DNA of 5,188 bases, from contig CAOOJO010000233.1 of assembly GCA_948496895.1 (NCBI GenBank), positions 1 to 5,188 on the forward strand, written 5' to 3'. This document shows positions 1-4,195 of this stretch, piece by piece. The notes under the pieces were generated by a model. That model was not told the DNA's origin, ran no database searches, and saw only the letters and a list, made by a program, of their open reading frames with translations. The stretch is from an uncultured Acetatifactor sp. (lineage in GTDB: Bacteria > Bacillota > Clostridia > Lachnospirales > Lachnospiraceae). The translations under genes were made by a program, and so were the position numbers. The first letter of the stretch is position 1. Every line of letters begins with the position of its first letter.

Positions 1-428
1 CCTCCTACCGATATGAGGAGGAGGCTCAGGCAGGGCGCACCTTCGGCGTGCTGCTGGACACCTCCGGCTCCATGGACCGGGGGCTTCTGGCCGCGGCTCT
101 GGGGGCTGTCGCCAGCTACAGCGCCGCCCGGGATGTGAACCGGGTGCGGGTGGTGTTCTGCGATGCCGCCCCCTATGACCAGGGATACATGGAGGCGGCG
201 GATATAGCGGGCAGCGTCCGGGTACGGGGACGGGGCGGCACGGTGCTTCAGCCGGGAGTGGAGCTTCTGGAGAAGGCGAAGGATTTTCCCAAGGAGGCCC
301 CGCTGCTCATCATCACCGACTGCGAGTGCGACCGCCTGAACCTCTTCGGCAGGGACCACGCCTTTCTGGTGCCCCGGGGCAGGAATCTGCCTTTTTTGCC
401 GAAGGGGCCGGTGTTTTACTTGGAATAA
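1..428 (+). CDS. VWA-domain protein (DUF2201-like), C-terminal part, cut by left edge
   Basis: The reading frame is open from base 3 to a TAA at 426-428, so this is the end of a longer protein and not a gene starting at the GTG at 48. What is visible is a von Willebrand A fold with a metal-ion-dependent adhesion site (MIDAS). The first motif, DTSGS, is at 57-71. The second, in RGRGGT, has its Thr near 240. The third is an Asp in ITDCECD near 318. The order and the glycine-rich second motif resemble the C-terminal VWA-like domain of DUF2201 proteins, which are often paired with a MoxR-type AAA ATPase. That partner is not in the window. VWA domains of this kind usually bind a divalent metal and act in protein-protein contacts in the cytoplasm. 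The exact target cannot be read here. The VWA fold is certain; the DUF2201 assignment is likely but not proven. Confidence 0.78.
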   Translation, partial: SYRYEEEAQAGRTFGVLLDTSGSMDRGLLAAALGAVASYSAARDVNRVRVVFCDAAPYDQGYMEAADIAGSVRVRGRGGTVLQPGVELLEKAKDFPKEAPLLIITDCECDRLNLFGRDHAFLVPRGRNLPFLPKGPVFYLE

Positions 429-453
429 GGATAGTCTTCGGTTGAAATTCCCC

Positions 454-475
454 TGCCAGCTCGGCATTGACTTTT
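454..475 (+). terminator. Weak hairpin plus T-run after the VWA gene
   Basis: TGCC and GGCA (454-457 and 463-466) can form a 4-bp stem around AGCTC, followed by TTGACTTTTT. The stem is short and the T-run is offset, so this is at best a weak intrinsic terminator. The same stretch also contains the -35 box of the next promoter. Confidence 0.25.
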
Positions 476-495
476 TGTCCTTTTCGGCATAAACT
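467..495 (+). promoter_or_regulatory. Sigma-A-type promoter for the nuclease remnant
   Basis: TTGACT (467-472, five of six matches to TTGACA) and TAAACT (490-495, four of six to TATAAT) are separated by exactly 17 bp. Transcription would start near 502, leaving a leader of about 26 nt before the ATG at 528. A GGGGGTGG stretch at 516-523 serves as the ribosome binding site. The signals look intact although the gene they serve is a deletion remnant. Confidence 0.55.
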
Positions 496-527
496 GAACA
501 AAACGGCGTTTATATGGGGGTGGCTTT

Positions 528-773
528 ATGGGAACCTATTTGAATCCGGGAAATAAGGGATTTCAGGAAATGCTACAGTCGGGATATGTGGACAAGACCG
601 GTCTGATTGCAGCAATCAACATAGGGGCCTCCCAGGGAGCAATCAGCCAGATAAAAGACCGGAACTACCCGGCGGTACTGGCGGAGTTTGGCGGCGAGAT
701 CGTGCTGGCCGGAATCAACTATGATGCCAAGAAGAAGGCGCATGGATGTGTGATTGATAGTCGCCCTGTCTGA
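528..773 (+). pseudogene. Internally deleted AAA-ATPase-like / PD-(D/E)XK nuclease gene
   Basis: The 81-codon frame joins the two ends of a much larger protein family. Residues 1-31 (YLNPGN..GF, then YVDKTGLI) match the usual N-terminal start of the AAA-ATPase-like proteins that carry a C-terminal PD-(D/E)XK nuclease (DUF1703-type, normally above 500 residues). Residues about 34-77 (QIKDRNYP, then GINYDAKKKAHGCVID) match the very end of that family, where the typical text is QIKDRxY followed by a GINYDKKTKxH-like segment. The Walker A region, the rest of the ATPase and the nuclease catalytic residues are missing. The join is near 618-630 and is in frame, so a short chimeric peptide could still be made from the promoter and ribosome binding site upstream. 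The last four residues (SRPV) lie beyond the family end, in the junction with the mntP remnant. I infer a dead gene formed by one large in-frame deletion. Family recognition is from memory of its motifs. Confidence 0.75.
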
Positions 774-947
774 AAACCTGGTGCCGAATTTCTTCCCGAT
801 GATTAGTCCTGCCATGCAGATGGCGAATGTCACGGCTGAGATGATGAGGGCGCAGACCAGGGCCATCAGGAAATCATATTCCGCAATGGTAAAGCCCACG
901 GACAGGGCATCTATGGAGGTGGCGATTGTCAACGAAAAAAGGCCAGG
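762..947 (-). pseudogene. mntP: Manganese efflux pump (MntP, DUF204) remnant
   Basis: On the minus strand, about 62 codons encode TIATSIDALSVGF, a long hydrophobic segment, then GLIIGKKFGTRFSDRA. This matches the second half of MntP-type exporters, where an (A)IATSIDALAVG motif with its conserved Asp starts a membrane helix, followed by another helix and a GxxFGxK/R loop. Full MntP has about 180-190 residues and six membrane helices. Here the N-terminal half is absent: an in-frame TAA lies at 960-962, and nothing MntP-like is visible above it. The final helix (AEIxGGxILI type) is also lost, replaced at about 758-764 by the neighbouring nuclease remnant. No yybP-ykoY manganese riboswitch is visible. 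Neither half-gene is likely to export manganese. The plus-strand frames over this stretch are shadows. Confidence 0.72.
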
Positions 948-990
948 CAAAGAAATTGGTTAAGAAATTGATGACTTCATGCAATGGGAG

Positions 991-1019
991 TTAAATGCCA
1001 GTGGGCTTTGTGCTATACT
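991..1019 (+). promoter_or_regulatory. Extended -10 promoter for the small membrane protein unit
   Basis: TGCTATACT (1011-1019) is an extended -10 element: a TG one base before TATACT, which matches TATAAT at five of six positions. Seventeen bp upstream, TTAAAT (991-996) is a weak -35 (three of six matches). Transcription would start near 1026. A 9-bp direct repeat, ATGCAATGG, lies at 979-987 (upstream of the -35) and again at 1020-1028 (at the start site). Confidence 0.55.
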
Positions 1020-1065
1020 ATGCAATGGTGACAAGTCAGAAAACGAAAGTCGAGGTGTGAAGCAA

Positions 1066-1158
1066 ATGGCAAAGTTTCCATGCCGAGGGCGAATTCGCCC
1101 AACTGTGGAAATGGAGGAACAGACGGGGCGGTCTGAAGCGGTAAAAGGAAAGGAGTAA
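1066..1158 (+). CDS. Possible 30-codon leader ORF
   Basis: ATG at 1066 follows GAGG (1052-1055) by 10 bases and runs to TAA at 1156-1158. The peptide (starting MAKFPCRGRIRP, ending EAVKGKE) matches nothing I know and has no membrane segment. Its end carries the ribosome binding site of the next frame, and both frames are in the same phase. It could therefore be a leader peptide coupled to the membrane protein, or the 5' part of one gene broken by a nonsense codon. Most of it lies over a strong predicted RNA hairpin (1074-1112), so it may also be non-coding leader. Confidence 0.3.
   Translation: MAKFPCRGRIRPTVEMEEQTGRSEAVKGKE
1074..1112 (+). other. Leader RNA hairpin with 14-bp perfect palindrome
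   Basis: The DNA palindrome GGGCGAATTCGCCC (1087-1100) forms a 5-bp GGGCG/CGCCC stem with an AAUU loop in RNA. It is extended outward, after a small internal loop, by TTTCCA (1075-1080) pairing with TGGAAA (1106-1111), plus G-U pairs at the ends (1074/1112, 1081/1105, 1082/1104). The whole element spans 39 nt and ends about 37 nt before the ribosome binding site at 1149-1155. No T-run follows, so it is not a simple terminator. It may protect the mRNA or control translation; the role is unknown. Confidence 0.5.
1149..1155 (+). promoter_or_regulatory. Ribosome binding site pointing to an ATA codon
   Basis: AAAGGAG (1149-1155) is a strong Shine-Dalgarno sequence. Nine bases downstream, where a start is expected, stands ATA (1165-1167). 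The first alternative starts in frame, CTG at 1192 and 1198 and TTG at 1201, have no such site in front of them. Confidence 0.6.
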
Positions 1159-1164
1159 GACAGG

Positions 1165-1404
1165 ATAAAACGAAACAAAGTATCCCCGTTACTGTGGCTG
1201 TTGCTGATTCCAGGACAGCTTTTGGTCGGCATTTTCTTCGTGTGGATTGGCATCCGGCTGGATCTGATGATTTTTTCAAGCGGTGAAGGAGGCCATGGAA
1301 TCCCTATCTTTTCCGCAATTTTTTTTGTGATTGCGGCGGCGATGACAATAGTGGTACTGATTCTGGCAGTAGTGCTGACGATTCGGGGATTTCTCCGGAA
1401 GTAA
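1165..1404 (+). CDS. Small two-helix membrane protein, start codon apparently ATA
   Basis: The frame is open from after the TAA at 1156 to a TAA at 1402-1404. Read from the ATA it gives 79 residues: a short basic N-terminus (KRNK), a first membrane helix at about residues 8-32 (LLWLLLIPGQLL..FFVWIGI), a polar glycine-rich loop at about 33-45, and a second helix at about 46-73 rich in Ile, Val and Ala, ending in basic RGFLRK. The basic ends suggest both termini are cytoplasmic. A conventional call would start at TTG 1201 (67 residues), but that cuts the first helix and has no ribosome binding site. The ATA start keeps the whole helix and sits 9 nt after AAAGGAG. I infer an ATG-to-ATA change, so expression may be weak or lost. 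I do not recognise the family and assign no function. The gene ends 8 bp from the convergent nitroreductase gene. Confidence 0.6.
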   Translation: MKRNKVSPLLWLLLIPGQLLVGIFFVWIGIRLDLMIFSSGEGGHGIPIFSAIFFVIAAAMTIVVLILAVVLTIRGFLRK

Positions 1405-1412
1405 TCTGAAAA

Positions 1413-2006
1413 TCAGCATCTCCATTCAACGACATCGTCAACCCCCTTTCGCGGCCTTTCCTCCGGGAATTCGTCAGGATAACCAAAGGCGATAGCCGCG
1501 ATAAGCTGTCCATCGCTATCCAGCCATTCACACAGCTCGGCATAGGCAAAGAAAATGTCGCATATCCAAAGGCTGCCGATTCCTTTCTCCGTAGCGGCCA
1601 GGAGCATATTCTGTATGGAAGCGCTTACAGACTGGATATTGCAGATTTCGGAAATGCGCTCCTCCGGCATCAAATCCTCCAGAATGCTCTTGCCCAATGA
1701 ATTGACCACAAACACAATGACCGGCGCTTCCGCCATGATATGGACAGTATGCCTGGCTGCGGCTATGTGCTGCCTGCTTTGGGGCAGCAGAGCGTCTTCG
1801 TGCTCTTCCCGCTGTATGCCCCGGCGGAAGATATTTAGCATTTCTTCTTTGGCCTTCCCCTGTACCACGATGTACTTCCATGGTTGTCTGTTTTTGGAGG
1901 AGGGCGCTTTCAGCCCGCTTTGGATGATGTCTGTCATGTCTTCTTTAGAGATGGGCTTCTCTAAGAATTTCCGGATGCTTCGTCTGTCATAAATCGCAGG
2001 AATCAT
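1413..2006 (-). CDS. Nitroreductase family protein (FMN-dependent NAD(P)H oxidoreductase)
   Basis: This 197-residue protein has the normal length and motif order of the nitroreductase fold. Near the N-terminus is RRSIRKF (residues 8-14), whose Arg residues contact the FMN phosphate. At 34-44 is APSSKNRQPWK, the FMN-binding segment. At 132-150 is the helix and loop QNMLLAATEKGIGSLWICD, which packs at the dimer interface. The end, AFGYPDE..ERPRKGVDDVVEW (173-195), is the usual family close. Such enzymes work as cytoplasmic homodimers that reduce nitroaromatics, quinones or flavins with NAD(P)H; the true substrate cannot be told from sequence. ATG at 2004-2006 is chosen because AGAAAGGA lies 8 nt upstream (plus-strand 2015-2022). 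The gene is monocistronic in this view, divergent from hscC and convergent with the small membrane protein. No clear terminator lies in the 8-bp gap. Nothing looks broken. Confidence 0.92.
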   Translation of the reverse strand: MIPAIYDRRSIRKFLEKPISKEDMTDIIQSGLKAPSSKNRQPWKYIVVQGKAKEEMLNIFRRGIQREEHEDALLPQSRQHIAAARHTVHIMAEAPVIVFVVNSLGKSILEDLMPEERISEICNIQSVSASIQNMLLAATEKGIGSLWICDIFFAYAELCEWLDSDGQLIAAIAFGYPDEFPEERPRKGVDDVVEWRC

Positions 2007-2079
2007 TTTTCATATCCTTTCTTGTCGTGCGTTCCAGTGCATGGAATCGGAAGCTGACACGATGTCTTTACGAGTCAAC

Positions 2080-2108
2080 ATTATACCGCAATGGCTGTCT
2101 GTAGGGAA
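2080..2108 (-). promoter_or_regulatory. Promoter of the nitroreductase gene
   Basis: On the minus strand a perfect TATAAT (plus-strand 2080-2085) is preceded by 17 bp and TTCCCT (2103-2108), a weak -35 with three of six matches. Transcription would begin near 2073, giving a leader of about 67 nt that includes the inverted repeat TTCCA-N5-TGGAA at 2032-2046. Confidence 0.5.
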
Positions 2109-2151
2109 TAGGCTATCTGCTTATTCCTGTCGATTCCTTTTGGCATAGCGG

Positions 2152-2180
2152 TAGAAAACAGGGCGCAAAAGTAGTATAAT
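2152..2180 (+). promoter_or_regulatory. Promoter of the hscC/J-protein operon
   Basis: TAGAAA (2152-2157, four of six matches to TTGACA) and a perfect TATAAT (2175-2180) are 17 bp apart. Transcription would start near 2187, at the beginning of the tandem repeat block. No CIRCE element (TTAGCACTC-N9-GAGTGCTAA), the HrcA operator of classical groE and dnaK operons, is seen, so ordinary housekeeping expression is more likely than HrcA heat-shock control. Confidence 0.6.
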
Positions 2181-2183
2181 CAA

Positions 2184-2229
2184 ATGGAAGAAGCGCATTC
2201 CAATGGAAGAAGAGAATTCCATGGAAGAA
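2184..2229 (+). repeat. Three tandem 18-19 bp repeats in the hscC leader
   Basis: ATGGAAGAA occurs at 2184, 2203 and 2221. The first two copies continue as AGCGCATTCCA and AGAGAATTCC before the next begins, giving spacings of 19 and 18 bp. The joins create two dyads: TTCCA-A-TGGAA (2198-2208) and the perfect palindrome TTCCATGGAA (2217-2226). The block begins at the predicted transcription start and ends about 28 bp before the ribosome binding site. It may be an operator or a leader element. From ATG 2203 it also reads as a 14-codon frame ending in TGA at 2245-2247, with no good ribosome binding site. Confidence 0.65.
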
Positions 2230-2256
2230 TGGCAGCGCAAGCCCTGAAAAAGAACT

Positions 2257-2262
2257 GGGAGG
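2257..2262 (+). promoter_or_regulatory. Ribosome binding site that fixes the hscC start
   Basis: GGGAGG (2257-2262) is 7 nt from ATG 2270 but only 1 nt from the in-frame ATG at 2264. The spacing favours 2270, which also gives the family-typical start MAIIGIDLGTTNS. Confidence 0.75.
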
Positions 2263-2269
2263 TATGGAC

Positions 2270-4195
2270 ATGGCAATCATAGGCATAGACCTGGGGACGA
2301 CGAACAGCCTGGCGGCCTGCTGGAGGGACGGCAGGCTGGAGCTGATTCCCTGCGAGGACGGGGAGGTGCTCTTCCCCAGCGCGGTAGGGTATGTGGACGG
2401 GGAGGGATTTTTGGTGGGAGCGGCTGCAAAGGAGCGGCTGCTGACCCACCCGTCCGACACAGTGGCTTCCTTCAAGTGCTTTATGGGCACGGCAAAGGAG
2501 TACAGGCTGGGCGGCAGGACGTACACCCCCATGGAGCTGTCGGCCATGGTGCTGGAGCGGCTAAAGTGCAATGCCCAGCGCCTGCTCCAGGAGGAGATTG
2601 AGGAGGCCATCGTGACGGTTCCGGCCTATTTTAACGACAAGCAGAGGAGCGACACGAAAAAGGCGGCCCAGGTGGCAGGGCTTAAGGTGGAGCGCCTGAT
2701 CAACGAGCCGTCGGCGGCCGCCCTGGCCTATCGGATGGCCAGGGGAGAGGAAGACAGAACATTAATCATCTTTGATTTCGGCGGCGGGACGCTGGATCTG
2801 TCCTATGTGGAATGCTTCGACAATGTGATAGAGATTGTGGCCGTGGCCGGGGACAACCATCTGGGCGGGGACGACATCGACAGGGCCATCCAGGCTTATT
2901 TTTGCAGGGAGAACGGCCTTGCGGAGGAGAATCTGACCCTGGAGGAGCTGGCCGGCATCAGGCATCTGGCGGAGCAGTCCAAATGCGCCCTGTCCGCTGC
3001 GGGGCAGGTAGATATGGAGCTGAACGTAAAAGGAAAGCCTTGCAGGGCTCAGTTGACGGAGGATGTGCTCTTTGAACTCTGCATGCCCCTTTTCGGGAAG
3101 ATGAAGCAGCTTTTCCTACACCTCCTGGAGGACGCGGATTCCAGGGTGTCCCAGATAGACGATTTGGTCATGGTGGGCGGCTCCTCCAGGCTGGGGGTGG
3201 TGCGGCGGTTCTTGTCGGAGCTTCTGGGGAAAGAGCCTGTGGTGTTGGACGAGACGGACCGGGTGGTGGCCCTGGGGGCAGGGATATACGCGGGCATCCG
3301 CAGGCGCGGGGAGGAAATCCGGGACATGCTGCTGACGGATGTGTGCCCCTTCACCCTGGGGATAGGGATTCGGAACAGGAGCGGCCAGGACAGGAATGTG
3401 CTAAGTCCCATGATTGAGCGAAATTCCACACTTCCGGCTTCGGTGAAGAACCGATTCGTCACCACCAGCGACTACCAACGGGAAATCCTGGTGAAGATTT
3501 ACCAGGGGGAAGAGTATTATGTGGACGACAATGTGTATCTGGGGGAGGTGAACATAGAGGTGGCCCTGAAGCCGGCGGGACAGGCCTGGGTGGACGTGCA
3601 GTTCACCTATGACATCAACGGCATCCTGCATGTGGCGGTGGAAAACGAGATGGGGGAACGCAGACAGATATTGCTGGCGAACCAGGCTCTGAGCGCGGAG
3701 GAGCTGGAGCGGTACGCAAAGGAGATGGAGAAGATCATGCTGCCGCCCATAGAGCAGCCCGCAAACCGGGAGCTGCTGGCCCGGTTCCTGGAATGTTTCG
3801 AGAACAGCACCGGAGAGCGGCGGGAGCGGATCGGGGCCATGATAGGGTGGATTACCCGGGGGCTGTGCAGCGGCAGGAAAAAGGCGGTAAGGAACGCCCA
3901 GGAGAACGCCAGGGTCTGGCTGACCATGCTGGAGGAAGCCCAGGAAACAAAAGAAGAGCGGCTGTTCGACGGGAGAGATTTCTATAGCTGGGACCAGGAG
4001 GAGGCGGACTGGGAGGATGGAGAAGAGAGCCAGGACGGGAAGGAAAGCGGCTGGGACAGCGAAGGAGAGAGCCAGGACGGGAAGGCCGAAGGCCAAAGCA
4101 GCGAAGGAAAGAACCCGGACAACAGAGTAGAGGACTGGAACGGCAGGAAAGCGAACCGGGATAAAGGGGAGGAGGGGGATGACGATGAAGAGTGA
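2270..4195 (+). CDS. hscC: HscC-type Hsp70 chaperone with acidic repeated tail
   Basis: This 641-residue protein is an ATP-driven cytoplasmic chaperone. The nucleotide-binding domain (about 1-350) shows GIDLGTTNS (5-13), the catalytic-Lys region with K69, VTVPAYFND (115-123), INEPSAAALAY (144-154), FDFGGGTLDLS (168-178), LGGDDID (198-204), VGGSSR (302-307) and GAGIYAG (336-342). KERLLTHPSDTVASFKCFMGT-like text (54-74) and TDVCPFTLG (356-364) point to the HscC subfamily rather than DnaK. The position of DnaK Thr199 is Asn196. The interdomain linker is RDMLLTDV instead of the DnaK VLLLDV type. The substrate-binding beta domain runs to about 470 (MIERNSTLP, then DINGILHVAVE), followed by a helical lid to about 565. 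Residues about 570-641 form an acidic, probably disordered tail with a 14-residue repeat beginning ESQDGK. In E. coli HscC works with the J proteins DjlB and DjlC; here the next gene encodes a J-domain protein and overlaps by 11 bp. The Hsp70 identity is certain; the HscC label rests on motif memory. Confidence 0.93.
   Translation: MAIIGIDLGTTNSLAACWRDGRLELIPCEDGEVLFPSAVGYVDGEGFLVGAAAKERLLTHPSDTVASFKCFMGTAKEYRLGGRTYTPMELSAMVLERLKCNAQRLLQEEIEEAIVTVPAYFNDKQRSDTKKAAQVAGLKVERLINEPSAAALAYRMARGEEDRTLIIFDFGGGTLDLSYVECFDNVIEIVAVAGDNHLGGDDIDRAIQAYFCRENGLAEENLTLEELAGIRHLAEQSKCALSAAGQVDMELNVKGKPCRAQLTEDVLFELCMPLFGKMKQLFLHLLEDADSRVSQIDDLVMVGGSSRLGVVRRFLSELLGKEPVVLDETDRVVALGAGIYAGIRRRGEEIRDMLLTDVCPFTLGIGIRNRSGQDRNVLSPMIERNSTLPASVKNRFVTTSDYQREILVKIYQGEEYYVDDNVYLGEVNIEVALKPAGQAWVDVQFTYDINGILHVAVENEMGERRQILLANQALSAEELERYAKEMEKIMLPPIEQPANRELLARFLECFENSTGERRERIGAMIGWITRGLCSGRKKAVRNAQENARVWLTMLEEAQETKEERLFDGRDFYSWDQEEADWEDGEESQDGKESGWDSEGESQDGKAEGQSSEGKNPDNRVEDWNGRKANRDKGEEGDDDEE
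4025..4085 (+). repeat. Direct repeat encoding the HscC acidic tail
   Basis: GAGAGCCAGGACGGGAAGG is present identically at 4025-4043 and 4067-4085, 42 bp (14 codons) apart. The unit encodes ESQDGK plus eight further residues ending SEG in both copies. A third, diverged unit may follow (KNPDNRVEDWNG). The in-frame period suggests growth by slippage or unequal recombination. Confidence 0.75.
4170..4175 (+). promoter_or_regulatory. Ribosome binding site of the J-domain gene inside the hscC end
   Basis: AGGAGG (4170-4175) lies 9 nt before ATG 4185 and 3 nt before ATG 4179. The spacing favours 4185. The alternative 4179 start, which would add Met-Thr, could use the overlapping GGGGAGG at 4166-4172. 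The site lies within the codons for the tail of HscC, so the two genes are likely to be translationally coupled. Confidence 0.65.

Noticed and set aside
48..428. VWA gene starting at GTG 48 as a complete 126-residue protein
   Set aside because: The frame is open to the left edge, GTG 48 falls inside the first beta strand just before the MIDAS motif, and no ribosome binding site precedes it.
754..963. Plus-strand 69-residue frame over the mntP remnant
   Set aside because: It is the complement of the clearly MntP-like minus-strand frame and has no family-like motif or suitable ribosome binding site.
1087..1100. GGGCGAATTCGCCC resembles the EcoRI-flanking sequence of common TA-cloning vectors
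   Set aside because: The vector text continues with TT or AA next to the G/C run in a fixed pattern that is not met here (flanks are GA and AA), and no other vector sequence surrounds it. It also fits a longer natural dyad.
1405..1417. CTGA-AAA-TCAG as a shared terminator between the convergent genes
   Set aside because: The stem is 4 bp and AT-rich, with no T-run on either strand.
1555..1992. Plus-strand 145-residue frame inside the nitroreductase gene
   Set aside because: It lies opposite a well-conserved nitroreductase frame, and its composition is that of an antisense shadow.
2056..2066. GACA-CGA-TGTC hairpin in the nitroreductase leader
   Set aside because: The stem is only 4 bp with a 3-nt loop, well within what is expected by chance.
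2264..2269. hscC start at the upstream ATG 2264
   Set aside because: It is only 1 nt after GGGAGG, too close for initiation. ATG 2270 is at 7 nt and gives the usual Hsp70 N-terminus.
2007..2269. CIRCE heat-shock operator before hscC
   Set aside because: No TTAGCACTC-N9-GAGTGCTAA-like inverted repeat could be found on either strand.
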